64,000 nt of DNA. Source: Capitella teleta. Lineage: Eukaryota; Annelida; Polychaeta; Capitellidae. Shown here one piece after another: positions 1 to 12,545 of this stretch. Location: assembly GCA_000328365.1 (NCBI GenBank), contig KB308479.1, positions 5,531 to 69,530 on the forward strand, read 5' to 3'. Below the pieces are notes generated by a model. It did no database searches, had not been told where the DNA came from, and saw only the letters and a list, made by a program, of their open reading frames with translations. Each line of letters opens with the position of its first letter. Position 1 is the stretch's first letter. The position numbers and the translations under genes are program-made.

Positions 1-486
1 AAAGTAGCAATTCAAATATGAATTGTTTACGTGGCAAATGTTTTGATAACTTACTACTGATAGACACAGGGAAAAAACCAGCCTGACTCTAAAACAGTAT
101 ATAAATTATATAAATGAAACCCATCCTATTAGAGAGTAAAATCAAAAGGCATAATTTGGCATATAAATCCTATGCATCTCTTCAAAGGTAGATATCTATA
201 GTAATGATAGAAACAAATATCTAGAATTGATTTAAAATTGATTAAATAAAAATTCTCAATGATCAAAACATGAATTATGCTACAAGAATTATAGCCTTTG
301 TAATTATGCCACAATAACCTGTAAATCTGAATATAATTATTATGCGTAGCATATAATATATAAGATGAATAAATAAAATTCAAATCACAGCATTAAGATA
401 GGAATTAGTTGGCATCACACAGTGAACCATTGTGGAATGAAAATGAAGACAAAATGGGGTCTGTTGAATCTCAATGAATTCCTCCT
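1..486. other. 3' flank of CKS1, nothing else recognised
   Basis: AT-rich DNA downstream of the CKS1 stop codon. Open frames here are short and of low complexity. I see no gene, RNA or repeat that can be supported. Part of it is presumably the CKS1 3' untranslated region. Confidence 0.4.
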
Positions 487-828
487 TCAGAACTGCCTCA
501 AAGGTCGCCTGAAAAGCAGGATATGAGGCTCTGGAATGAAGAGAAAACATTCTCAAAAATTCATGACTGAAAGAAGCGAGGTATTCTCACCAGGGGCATG
601 AACCATGTAATGAATCCACCCAGGAGATTGTTGTACGCCGAGGTTGCGCCATTCTGACTCAGTCATGAGGTGAGTCTTTGGCACAAGTTTCGCAATATCT
701 GCTGGAAGTATGACATGTCTGTTGGAGAGAGTGAGAATTAAATAGTGAATATGAAAAGCAATGACTAACCTGAATTCGTAAAAGTCATCATAGTATTTTT
801 CCGAATATGTGATTTGATTCACCGGCAT
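487..828 (-). CDS. CKS1: Cyclin-dependent kinase regulatory subunit CKS1, 3 coding exons
   Basis: Small adaptor that binds cyclin-dependent kinases and phosphorylated substrates in the nucleus and cytoplasm, promoting multisite phosphorylation and SCF-dependent degradation. Coding exons on the minus strand are 828-770, 718-591 and 530-487, separated by introns of 51 and 60 bp with GT..AG ends. The spliced product is 76 aa, close to the family's 79 or so. It runs from [16 protein letters not shown] through [35 protein letters not shown] and [14 protein letters not shown]. The phosphate-binding basic and aromatic positions and the HxPEPH beta-hinge that controls strand-exchange dimerisation are all visible. 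The ATG is directly preceded by TTCATTTCAG, which looks like a splice acceptor, so a 5' untranslated exon may lie further upstream. Reading straight through the first intron gives a false insertion, which is why splicing was needed. Confidence 0.96.
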
Positions 829-3800
829 CTGAAATGAAGATTAATTCAATTATTTTACTCGTTTTATTTTTTATCTCTCTCTGACTGATAATAAAATCAA
901 GGCACTGTAAAACCGAAAATAATCCCGCATGAAAAAGGACAGAAAAAAATGTCCATGAGAACATTATGATGCCCTCAAATTTTGCCTTATTCTAAAATCT
1001 GTGGAGTATCAGGTGAATAGCTATCAATAAAATAATGCGTGAACTTTTCTTGTCTCAAATTGTTAAGCATCGGAATGAAAATCACATTTAAATTCATTTT
1101 GAATTACGGTAGATTTATAGCTGACAGGTCGTTTTAAAATTGGTCTCTCCGCATTCATAAAAAACTGTAATAGTATTGAGATAGAAGTCCTCTTTAAATT
1201 ATCCCTTTTTGTTAAGAGCACAATCACATCTTACTAGCTGAATTGTTTTCAATGCTTTAAAAAGTATACTTAACGAATTCTTTATTCAGAATGATGCAGG
1301 ATTAAGATCCCTTCAACTTTATCGGTGAATTTTGTGGCTGCTATCAATAATTGGGAACGAATTCCTTCTTCCGTGAAGAATCAATTCTCAAATCATAATT
1401 TAATCTTGTGTTATGATCATTGAAATATGTTCTTAAATTTAAGATAAAACTCCCTCGATTGCAGTCGATCTCCTGGCTCATGACTTCTCCATTTCCTAAC
1501 CGTCCACATGGATTATTTAACCATACAATACACCAAATATGAGAGGCTAAGTTACCAACGCCAATGCCAACTTTCAACTCAGGCCAATTTGCAATAACCC
1601 AGATTATACGAATGACCTGTCATATTCTACTTTCTTGCCACAAGATAATTGCCAGCATGTCAAGTGTATTAGCTCAGTGAGCCAGCAATGAATAGGTCTA
1701 GCCTGTTATATCATGGCTGTTATCAATTACTGATGACTAAATCTAAGTCACTTGATGTTCGAGTTAATTAAAATTGTGCTATTAGACCATGCCCCTTAAT
1801 AGGCATCAGGAGGGGGGTGGTGGAATTAATAGGAGTATTGGACTTGGAAGGAGTCAACAACTCAACAATAATATTTTTCAGTCAGAAATTACTCGACTCT
1901 CCGAGGTCAGTGGAAGAGTGAGCACTGCCACTTGGCTGTTGGAGTGTTGGCGAGTTCAAAGTTGGCTTGATTATATTCAATATTGAGTTAATTATTATAG
2001 TCACTCACTAAATAATTATTATAGGCCTAGTGAATGACTGTGATATTCATCATCCAAAATAAAGACTCGTGTTAGCAGGTTAGTCAACTTAGTGTTGCTA
2101 ATGTCCTATGAATCATAACCCGCTCGCTACATTGGGAAACTACAGACTCGCAGACTGAGACTGAGACTGTGAGTCACTAGTAGTAGACTAGTGTGACAGA
2201 GCCTCACTCTCAGCCACTGTGTGACTGACAGGACTCACAGTGAGTGAGTGACACAGAGGAACTTATTTTAGGCCAAGTGTTACTGTATGTATTACACCTC
2301 AGCGTACCGTTTAAAATCGGGAATAGAATGTTTGATCAACATTTAAACATAATGCGACATAAAAGCTACGAAAATTGAACTACAGGACGTTAAATGTCCA
2401 AAGTTATCATGCATGAGCATGCTTCATTTTCACAACAGGAAACTAATGTAAACAAGTATCGGTAAAACTTACCCCGTATCAACATTTTCTAATTCTAGGA
2501 GACTGCAGCTATCAGGCAATAAGTTCGCATTCAGCTCAGCAGCTGGCTTAATATTTCCAGCTAACTTTGAATCCTAAGCCAAAACAGCAGACGATATACT
2601 ATATGATAGGTCATAACAGAGATGGAGGGATTGCCACAATATTACAACTATTCCACTTATCCCATAATTATCCCTTGGTAATTCATAATTGGTCCAATTA
2701 CTGTGCGGACACTTCTTTTCGTCATGACCCTGTGATCAGCAAAGACTGAACTTGGAGGAGATAATCTCTGGAACGGACAATAAATTGCAATGTTTTTAAC
2801 AAAAAACACAAATGCCCGATATAATTAATGCCAAATTCTCGAATTATACACACCCTTAATCAATAATCATTCCAGCGCAAAACAACAACTGCGTATCACA
2901 GTTAAAGTCGCAAATGGCTAAAAAAAAAAGGGAGCAATATACATGTGTATGTCCTGCATGTCCCTGAACCAAGGTCTGAAATTTCATTTTTCACTTGTGT
3001 TGACCTTGAACACTACAGGGATTCTGATCATGATAGTTAATTATCAACGAGAAGTTGTTTATCAAACCCTGTTTTGTAGTTACATTATCAATGAATACAG
3101 GGCAGATGCAAACACATTAAATAATATCAAATTGTACATTTGCCGAGGGTATTCACTGACAAGGGATAATCAAAGGGAATAATTTTCAGGGTGTTTATTC
3201 TCATCATTGTAACTTTTTGAGATTGATAAAGGCCAAAAACATCCAGCAGCCTCTCGGCATGCTGCACACTTATTCAGGCGCTCTGCGAAACATCTCCCTT
3301 AAGAGCCTTAATAACCACTCAATGCCTGCTATATAGTCATAGACATCTTCGGCTTCCAAATATCTGAGTTATTACCTTCATGTAATAATGTGATGTTATT
3401 TGAATTTCCTCAATACATATTGTTAGCCCAAAATTTGACAGCCTCTTCTAATATTTTGAACTGAATTAATTTTGATGCTATTCTGATAATGTACTGTACT
3501 CAATTGAAATCATTCACATGTAGATAGTGCATGACCTATATAGGTGGGTTTGTTTTATACAAGCTGAGGAAATGTATACAAGCTGATCTGATTGTCTGAA
3601 TCTCTGTACACACATCCCTCTTTTCATACACAAAAAGGCAGGAAATAGTCGTGATTGAAACTGTATTCCACGTAATTCAGGGGGATTCATAAGTCTATTC
3701 GCAATATATGGCGATATTTGATTTTGAAAGTGGCTTAATGTGTTTAAGGATCTTAGATAACAAGGAGACGGCCTATTGCATAACTACTAAAGCCGCCCCC

Positions 3801-5510
3801 GTTGATTTTTCCCCTTGAGCATACAGCTACTGTCATTTCCACTCACCCAAAACTGACCGGAACTTTACTTGACCGACTGTGTCACTCACACAAACTCAAG
3901 TTTATACAGGCGCTTTTCTATCTTAATTCAACAAACCTTGCTTACATGCGAGTAATTAAATGTACATCTCCAGGTGTTATCGTCAACACAGTGTTACATA
4001 ATTTTATAACTGAATGAGCGATACGCAGATACCTGTGCGCCACGCGATAGGGAAAAGAGAATTTTAGACTGAATTTCAGGTGTTATTTAATTCAGAATTC
4101 TCTGAATTTATTAAATAAAATATGAACGCATAAATGTGCTAGTACTAACCCTGTGTATAGCTGATTTAAATGTATGTTTGTTGTGTGATACACAATCATA
4201 TGTTGACAATGTTATGTGAAATTCACATAATACACATCAATATAAACGATAGAGCTAATTGAATTATATATAATTCTACCACATAATCTCACTAACCATG
4301 CACAATGTTATATTCGACGTTTAAAACGTTTACAAACAAGAGCACATATATTTCCAATACTATTATGAAACAAAATTTCACACGAAGTGTATAAGACCAT
4401 CTTAGTTATGGGCCAGTGATTTTTGATCAAATTCGACGGACAGAAAACAATTTACGGACGTATTCCCAGCGTACCTCAAAAACGGTTGCAACAATATAAC
4501 GTGATCGCGTTGATCCAATAATGCCGTGTTCTGCAAGCTCATACTAGTTCATTAATGCATATTATTTATAAATAATCTATACTTATAATAGACTGGTCGT
4601 TTTCATTCTCGCACATTGCCTATAATATTAATATACCTCTGCAAATTTCTATAATTCGGTCAGTCAATTACAGTTATTAATTTAATGTAAAGCAAAAAGC
4701 GCAGATGGTCTGAGTGAATAAAAAATGTAATAATCATAAAAGCAAAACTTGTGTTACATTCTGTTTTGCGCATTGAGCGATTTTCGGATCCTTTATCAAT
4801 GTCCGATAAATGCTATAATCTATCGCAAATTTGCCTGTAAAACATGAACTTGATTTCTGCTGCTTTGTCTCTAAAATATGAAATAATATTTAGTGAATAC
4901 TGCTGTGTGATCTTTAAAATACGTCGATTAAATGGCCATGCATGCTCAAACATAATCAAACAGGACAGAAATGCATTATATAACACTCATAAAAAATCCA
5001 ATACCCATCATTTCCATCGATTACAGTTGATACGAGGCTCAAGAATTGAATAAAAACTGACAGATAAAGAATGAAGAAATTAAACAAATAGATTTATTGG
5101 TTATAATAAGGTTATCTGCATTAATGAAATCCGTCAAAAATATATACCCAGATTCTAAAATATATGACTTTTATAAACACACGCACGTACATAGCATTAT
5201 TATTTTTTTCTTTCGTTAGGGAACTACCTGTGGCACAAATCATTCGGGCATATGATATTACAAAAGGTATTCATTAGAATTACGATTGCTAGCTATAGCG
5301 GGAATGCTGAAAGAACAACTATAACTGCGATTATTAAATAAGCACTGAATAAACAACATATGGTCATGGCCGGTGGTCTCGCGTCCCCTTAATAGTACAT
5401 GCATGACTTAATATCTATATGGGGGTATATTGCGTCACTTACTTAAACTGATTTAAATGTCTGTTAAACACCCGAATCAACTAAAAGTGAATTGCTTGGA
5501 AATCATTTTC
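829..5510. other. Intergenic DNA, no gene recognised
   Basis: About 4.7 kb of AT-rich sequence. Open frames are all under 80 codons and none resembles a known family. A patch at about 2140-2250 is rich in GACTGAGACT/GTGACTG-type short repeats with partial inverted symmetry. I cannot exclude small exons or non-coding RNAs. Confidence 0.4.
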
Positions 5511-5517
5511 AATAGGT

Positions 5518-5552
5518 GCACCCCTACCCCCACCCCAACCCCTCCCTCTCCA
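5518..5552 (-). promoter_or_regulatory. Potential G-quadruplex (minus strand)
   Basis: The plus strand is a run of C-tracts. The minus strand therefore reads four G-tracts with one- or two-base loops (GGGG-TT-GGGG-T-GGGGG-TA-GGGG), a textbook quadruplex pattern. It is about 4.7 kb upstream of CKS1 and 1.4 kb beyond the 3' end of the UGT gene, so a promoter role is not indicated. The pattern is seen; folding is inferred. Confidence 0.45.
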
Positions 5553-5559
5553 TCCCATA

Positions 5560-6939
5560 TTTAAATGATAAAAAATTCACAATGCCAACCCAAATGATAT
5601 GATGATAACAGCGGGAACACCGATTTGCGTTGCGTTTTCTTGGCTGCTGGCGACTCAAACTGACAAATCAGCGATTGACCAGGTCGTCATGCTCTGCTCG
5701 TTCCTTTTACATGTCCCTGATTGTTATCAACAAACTGCGTAACAGATTTTTTCACAAGAGCGTTTTTCATTGATGCATTGCATAGAATCAGGTGCAGCGA
5801 CAGTCTCCTGCTGATAATCATAATGAATATCTAGGCGTGGCTTCACTTCACACTATGCTTGCTGGCTGTTGAGGCGCCTCCTTGTTATCTAAGCTCCTTG
5901 AATGTGTTACAAAATAACTATTTTCTATAAAACCACGCTATACGCCTCTAAATAATTATCATTTAGTGTTAGAGTGTTATTTAGCCTGCGATGTCTTTTA
6001 TAAGCTTTATTTTCAAAATAATCTTATAACTACGACAAAGCGATGCTGCGTCGTAATGCAGTGTATTTTTTTCTTAATAATCATCAGAACCACTCGCGTT
6101 CATCTCACTCTTAGAGTGCTATTTATCTTACTCAAGTTTGCTTGAATAACCAATTTAATTATTTATAACCAATGTTGTAGTTTGATGTCACAACATTTGC
6201 AGAACTTATTTTAATAGATGACATTGACGATAGGTTGCTTAATATTATGTTTTTACGAAAACCATCTGCATCACCACGAACATATTATTGTCTGCTGGCT
6301 CGCAGTATGCCACTTATTATGTTGCAGCAATGTTTTAGGCTGTTCAATTTGATACAAGCTGCACATCTGAAGTGAGGAGAGATGTATGCATGGACGTTTG
6401 TTAGCATGGTATGTTGAAAAGTTATTCTTTGTTAAACGAAAAAAAGGGTTATTTACCATCAACAAATTCGACAAGAACATGAAAAATCGTTGATGGGGAA
6501 GTTCGGATTGCTTTACACTTTGTATGATATAAATTAAAATGGTTTCATAGTGTTTAATAATGACAATTATTACACGTTTGTGTGACAATTGTGAACAATT
6601 GCTCATTTACAGCAATAAAGTTTGGCATCAAAAGCCCTCATGGGCATGCAAAAGAGATTGCACAATGGAATAATTGAATTGATAAATCCCTTGTGGTAAA
6701 TAATTCTTCAGATTTTGTTTTTCTCACGTCCCAAACCGAACAAAAATTAAGATTATATGGATGTTTATTACCACTATTTAGCATTTAGATAAATTCGATG
6801 CACTTGAAAGAAATATAGAGTCAATTCACTAAATGTATCTGAATATATAACTACATTTGTACTGCCAACACATGAAAATTTGTTTTATGGGTGTTGCATA
6901 CTAAATAAACATATACAGTGTGCAGCGTGGAGAGTAGAC
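5560..6939. other. 3' flank of the UGT gene
   Basis: AT-rich DNA without a recognisable gene. A minus-strand AATAAA at about 6764-6769, some 170 bases past the UGT stop codon, is a possible polyadenylation signal for that gene. The longest open frame (111 codons, 6271-6606 minus) has no recognisable similarity and is probably chance. Confidence 0.35.
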
Positions 6940-8547
6940 TCAGTCAGATTTTGCATGAGCAGACAATCTCTTGGCCCCCTCACTCCACATCCAATTAGCC
7001 AAACTGCAAGCCACATAGGCAAGAATCAAGATGACAATGCAGAGCACAAGTGCGACATCCAGCAGGGCATATTGCGTCCAGTGCAGGTCATAGGCAGCTG
7101 ACCGCAAATGATTTCCTCCCAGCTCCATCACTGTCTCAATGGCAATTGCCACCCTCTCCATCGGTGGAAGCGCAGCTTTCTTCATAATCAGTGAAGCTCG
7201 TTTAGTGTTGTTCCGATATAAAGGATTCTGATTCACTTCATTAATGGCTGCCACGAGATCGTCAGTTGAAAACCTGACGCCCTTCATATCCAGTCCATAG
7301 CCATGCGCCTCCGCTCGGTGGCAGTTCTGATACTGCTCAGCAAACATAGGAATTCCAATCATTGGAACACCATGATACAGGGATTCATATTGGCCATTGT
7401 TCCCACAGTGAGTGATGAAGAGCGTGGTGTTAGAATTACCCAGCAGATCATTCTGAGGCATCCACGAAGTGTAGATATACACATTGTCAGGTACAATTAC
7501 AGTGCTTGGGATTGAGAACGGGTATCTGAACACAACCTGCTGAGATACTCGTGCAAACGCATCCACCAACTTTTTAAGAAATGTTTTAGGGAACTCAGGA
7601 ACAGAAGACCCGAATGACACGACTATGGCACCATGCAAAGACTGCATGGTGGCGACTAATTCTGGGTGTTTTTCCAAACTCTGCGCAGGTTGGGCGCCTA
7701 GACCTGGCACAGATATCACATTTGGCATATAGGGCGTTGGCCAATCAAGGAGGTGGTCCCTGGTGGTGATGAATAATTCTGCTTGTTCAATAAGTTCTTT
7801 CCAAGAACTGAACTGAGGAGCGTATTTGTCAATTAGAGACATGTCTGATAAGGCTGGTACTGGAACAGAGTAGTCAAACGGCATGAAGAAATGCAAGAGA
7901 GAGTTCACAATCCGCTGCCAAAATACCATATTCTGTGGTGAAATACTCCACATCGGGTGAGGTTGAAACGAAGCCATGACTGGTGATTTGGACGGTCTTT
8001 CCATCCCAAATGCTCCTGTTTCCAACACAAATGGTATATTCAAATAAAATGGCAATACAACATGGCAAGGTGCCAGTGGAAATCCGTCAATAACAGCCAT
8101 TGTGAAACCAATTTCCTTCAACTGGTGCATAAGCCGTTGGTCCTGCATCATCACCTTGCACTCTTCCATGCAAGCACTTGACATTTCAAAGAAAAATTTG
8201 CCGTCCTCGATCAAATTACTGTTGAACACGATTTGTTTGAGGCGCTCCACCATTGCTTGTGAATATATGGACGGTGTTTCACTTCGACGCTCGTAGGTGA
8301 GCACTTGGAATCCCTGCTTTTGGCGCATCTGCTCATTCAGAGGATGATCATCTGCCAATATGACGTATACGTGGTGACCTCTCTGCACTAGACTTTTTTC
8401 GATGTGAACAACCTTTTTCACGTGGCTTAGCATTTGCATTGAGGCCAGGAGGAACCTCTCTTCCCGGCAAAAGCCAAGAAGCATGAACAGATATAAAAGT
8501 TTCATCGTTCGATCCAGAGCAGCGACTGACTCTAAACATGCTACCAT
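6940..8547 (-). CDS. UDP-glucuronosyl/glycosyltransferase (UGT, GT1), apparently single exon
   Basis: Membrane-bound ER enzyme that transfers a sugar from a UDP-sugar to small lipophilic acceptors (detoxification, steroid or pigment conjugation). The frame is 535 aa from the first Met; the Met at residue 15 (8505) starts a better signal peptide (MKLLYLFMLLGFC), giving 521 aa, typical of the family. Visible features: the N-terminal acceptor domain with a candidate catalytic His in MLSHVKK (about residue 42) and a partner Asp in VIDGFPLAPC (about 154). The UGT signature lies at 362-410 (SWMPQNDLLG, FITHCGNNGQYES, GVPMIGIPMFAEQYQN). A C-terminal membrane helix at about 494-520 is followed by a short cytoplasmic tail. 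Two signature positions differ from the usual form: THCG for THGG, and EQ where the sugar-binding DQ is normal. No introns are seen, unlike the vertebrate UGT1 and UGT2 genes. The acceptor and sugar donor cannot be told from sequence. Confidence 0.93.
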   Translation of the reverse strand: MVACLESVAALDRTMKLLYLFMLLGFCREERFLLASMQMLSHVKKVVHIEKSLVQRGHHVYVILADDHPLNEQMRQKQGFQVLTYERRSETPSIYSQAMVERLKQIVFNSNLIEDGKFFFEMSSACMEECKVMMQDQRLMHQLKEIGFTMAVIDGFPLAPCHVVLPFYLNIPFVLETGAFGMERPSKSPVMASFQPHPMWSISPQNMVFWQRIVNSLLHFFMPFDYSVPVPALSDMSLIDKYAPQFSSWKELIEQAELFITTRDHLLDWPTPYMPNVISVPGLGAQPAQSLEKHPELVATMQSLHGAIVVSFGSSVPEFPKTFLKKLVDAFARVSQQVVFRYPFSIPSTVIVPDNVYIYTSWMPQNDLLGNSNTTLFITHCGNNGQYESLYHGVPMIGIPMFAEQYQNCHRAEAHGYGLDMKGVRFSTDDLVAAINEVNQNPLYRNNTKRASLIMKKAALPPMERVAIAIETVMELGGNHLRSAAYDLHWTQYALLDVALVLCIVILILAYVACSLANWMWSEGAKRLSAHAKSD

Positions 8548-8570
8548 TTACGTTTTGTGTTTAACATATA

Positions 8571-8648
8571 CAGGGTGATTACAAAAATATTTACAAGTAA
8601 TAGGGTTTTTCTTGATGCAAGATAAAGTGTTACAAAATTTCTGTGTGT

Positions 8649-8685
<37 letters not shown>

Positions 8686-9463
8686 ACAGTGCAGGGATAT
8701 TCACTGTGACCAAGCGCATTTAACACACTCGATAATCTTTGTTTATCGCGCTCTTATTTCGTACTCATACTTTTGTTTATAATGGCAAAAAGATCATTGT
8801 TTTAAGCAAAATATGATGCACAGGTTTAAATGCTTAAAATTAATGATTGTCAATTAGTATGGATGTATGTTAATATGATAATTATGCTAATTAAATCATC
8901 ACACTTTTACTGTAATCTGCCGATCAACACAAATAGAATTATAAGAACAATTCTAATTACATTCTGAGTCATTTATGTGAGAGTCTGTTACACGATATAC
9001 AATATTCGTCTGGTACAGTGTTTTGTGGAGCAATTATCGCATGTACCGAATTGGTCATTGTGTCAGCTTTATCCAAGAACAAGCACCGAATATCCAGAAA
9101 TGCTTATATGTAAGCAGATTTTGTGATAGTGCCCATAAATATGCATGCTTTGCTGTTTTCAATTTCTGCTGCTCTATTTAATGCGCGCTGTGAAGTCGCG
9201 TTGTTAATGCATGCAGTACATCGGGAATATTTGCGACAGAATGACTTGATAACACGTGTTAATGCATGCAGTACATTAGCAATATTTGCGACAGAATGAT
9301 CTGATAAAAAGTCATTGATAAGAGACTACATGTACTCCAATTATAAGTGATAATTACTTTTGAATTTACAAAGCTGGTTTATAGAAAAACAATAGTAACA
9401 CTTTATGCATCATCACAAACTCCCTTTTACCTGTGCATGTAAATAAAATTTTGAATCACCCTG
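8571..9463. mobile_element. Non-autonomous DNA transposon with CAGGGTGATT inverted ends (TA target)
   Basis: The left end reads CAGGGTGATTacaaaaat and the right end, reversed, CAGGGTGATTcaaaattt. The ends are flanked by TA on both sides (8569-8570 and 9464-9465), as expected of a Tc1/mariner-type target. The 893-bp interior has no transposase frame, so it is non-autonomous. It carries a 32-T run (8650-8681) and an internal duplication of about 50 bp containing TTAATGCATGCAGTACAT (9204-9247 and 9258-9300). It sits 23 bp upstream of the UGT start codon, so it forms most of that gene's 5' flank. Confidence 0.7.
9204..9300. repeat. Two-copy internal tandem repeat of about 50 bp
   Basis: Two adjacent copies share TTAATGCATGCAGTACAT followed by AATATTTGCGACAGAATGA with a few differences. 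They lie inside the TIR element upstream of UGT. Confidence 0.7.
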
Positions 9464-9486
9464 TATCTATTGGGTAAATTTTGAGC

Positions 9487-9521
9487 TCTTTGCTTTTTTT
9501 TTTTTTTTTTTTTTTTTTTTT
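9487..9521. repeat. Poly(T) tract
   Basis: An uninterrupted run of more than 30 T just beyond the right end of the TIR element. It could be the poly(A) tail of a minus-strand retroposed sequence, but no source is recognisable. Confidence 0.6.
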
Positions 9522-9534
9522 GGGGTGGCTGGCG

Positions 9535-12325
9535 TGCCAGTGACCGAAAGATCATCACGCCAAACTTCTAAGTTATTCATTCACTGTTTTTGTCTCTGTC
9601 TTGTCTGTCTAAGTAAACTATTTATTTCTTGGAAATCTTTTGAGTGTGTATTGCATAATCAGTAAACCTACTGACTGTTATTTAAATGAAGCTGTGAACC
9701 CAGTTAACCCTTAAGGCATGACACAAATGTGACATAATACATGTAGCCTATAAGAAACGTGTTATATCACAGATGCCTTTACAAGATAACTGGCTGATCA
9801 AAAGATCCTTGCAATGGCCAATGTTTAAAGGCTATAAATCCACTGGATATATAATCAGGAGGTGTCACGGACTGCCCGAATGATAGGCAATTGCTACCTG
9901 GCTGCTGTCTGGCAAAATGTCTCACATATCTGTACTAGTAAATTTACATGAAAATCTGATATTCTAAGGTAGCACGCGAAAATTTATATGAAAAAAAAAA
10001 TAGAGGTCAGCATGCTTTTTTAACTGCTCTCGAGTTCTCATTATATAACAGGAATTTTCAATGGAAAAGAAGCAAAAGATACGATTTGGTTAAAAATACG
10101 AGAAATAATTATTGCCTAACTATAAATATTGCACGCATATAAGAAAATAAGATGTTTTCCAGGTACAAGAAGCAACTGAGAAGGTATACGAGAAAAATAT
10201 ATAAAAATTGTGGGTCACCATGCTCATTCTTTGCGTAAAATTCTCGTTATGTAACAGGTGTTCTTGTGTAAAAGATGGGGTTCTGGAAAACACATATTTT
10301 TGTGTATACAAATTCATGTTGGTTTTTCATGCATTGTATAGCACATTCTCTGCATAGACTGACAACAATGACGATTTTATGAATTTTTGGACTCTGAAAA
10401 CAGCACAATTAACACGGTTGCTTCATAAAACAATTATGAAATGGACCCCCCCTTCTTAAATCTTTACAGGCTCTGAGCAATTAAAGAATCAAGACATTTC
10501 TGTCGTCATTGAGAAAGAATTGCCTCTTTCTGATAAAACTGTAATAATTCTGTAATTATCAAGGATAATAAATGATTTGGAATTTTCACAATGTATAAAG
10601 GAAGAGATATTATAAGATATAGATAAAGCATTCTATTGTAATTTTGGCCTCGCAGATGGATTAAGTCATCCGGATGCATTAGATTGTTGAGTTATTTGCA
10701 ACAGGAAGTTTCACATGTTATCTAGCTGGGTTAGATTGTTGAGTCCAGGAAATAATTACGAAATATCGCGGGATATCGCGAAATATTGCGAGTTATTCAC
10801 TCAACTCTTACACTCAAGTCTCATGAAATTAAAGAGTTATTCATATATCCAGCAATTATACATCTAAATAGTTTTTATTAATCTAAGACATTTATGGAAA
10901 TGTTGTTTTCAGGCAGTTTCTAAAGACTTATTGAGCAGTTCATGCGTTACAAATCATTTCAATAAGCTTTATTTTTATATTCAAGCGAATCATGAGAGTT
11001 CATGGCAACTTTAAAGTTGTGGAATGTAATCTTTCAATAACGTTGCCGATTTCTTGTCGGTTTAATCATTTGTTCCACACTGATTAGCCAACAAAGGCCA
11101 TGACTGAAGCATCGTGTTATTATGAAGACGACGAGCATGGCGCACTGGCGCATTCGTGGTTATTATAACAGTAACTTAGTAATAATATTTGAGGTGTTAT
11201 TGTGTGGATGTCATTATACAAAACAACTCAATAATTATCACGAGAGTATGCTTATCAACACCAACGCAATTGGTAGGAAACAGATAACCCATTTTGCTAA
11301 TCCCCCTGTTTCAGTTGGATATTGATTCTAAATAATCTTGCTCTGACCCAACGATGTTAAAGCATTAAAAATGCCGTCTTGTAACGACGTAATCCATTGT
11401 TTAACATATAAATTACCGTATCGTTTAATTGGTCGCTCATATGACTATTCCATGCATGATTTGGTTCGTTGGAGGAAAGCCTCTGACAAACTTTGATCGG
11501 CATTGATAATTTTGCACTGTATAATCAATTGAATAGATGAAGTCATTGCGCCTTTGTTTAAGGTTGCGACATGGCAATCTGGTCGTTTGCAAATTAATTG
11601 CAATGAGGCCTATGAATTTATCACCAATAAAGCACCAACTTCCGAGACACTGAGCTTTGTTTTGAAAAGAAAATGTTCATACTTTCTTCACTCCTCTAGC
11701 GACGCCAGTGAATCGGCGTTGAAAGCTGATGAATGAAAACGACATAGCTTTGAAATCCAAAGTTATCAAAGATAAGCTACGCTACAGTAAGTAAAGTAAA
11801 ATGCCCTAGGGAGAAGCATATGCTAATTTCCTTCCATCTTTTAACCACACATTTCTTGATTCATCACGCCACACTATTTAGTGACTCAATATTACCGTCA
11901 AAATACTGTTTAAGTTGATTTGTGACTGAGTGAATACTACTAGCAAAATTCATAGGTATTTCTTATCAATAGTTTATGTCATTTAAGTATTCAAATAAAT
12001 CTAAATAACCTCCATCTCGACCTCTTTTGTCTCTATTGTACTTTTCTTCTGGATTGGAATTCTTTTGAATATATAACTCAACCACATGCACTTCCAATTA
12101 CACTCTTCCCTGCTTTTGAGACTTCAGGACCAAATCATAATGCATAATACAAAAAAAAAAAAAAAAAATCTACTTGTATGTGAAAGAACTTTTCAAGTCA
12201 AGGCCTACTTTGAAGGCAGAACAAAATGCCTTTGCACCACGTTTTCGCCGCTTTACCGGTACGCTTAACTGCGTGCCGGGGTTCCCAGGCCCATGCGTGG
12301 TCTAACTGTTATACTAGGTTTATGT
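9535..12325. other. Intergenic DNA, no gene recognised
   Basis: About 2.8 kb of AT-rich sequence with only short, unconvincing open frames. A small cluster at about 10758-10793 repeats CGCGAAATAT/GGGATATCGCG-like words in inverted form. A run of 18 A lies at about 12151-12168. Confidence 0.4.
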
Positions 12326-12330
12326 ATAAA

Positions 12331-12347
12331 GGTTGTGTGTGTGTTTG

Positions 12348-12420
<73 letters not shown>

Positions 12421-12545
12421 TGTGTGTGTGTGTGTGATGGTGTGTGTGTGTGATGGTGTGTGTGTGTGATGGTGTGTGTATGTGTATGTGATGGTTTGTG
12501 TGTGTGCATGTGTGTGCGTGTGTGTGCGTGCGTGCGTGTGTGTGC
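12331..12545. repeat. GT/TG microsatellite with GTGATG variants
   Basis: About 210 bp of (TG)n, including roughly 70 bp of pure repeat and then GTGTGATGGTG interruptions that themselves recur every 14-16 bp. The long His/Thr-rich open frames on the opposite strand are products of this repeat and not genes. Confidence 0.95.
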
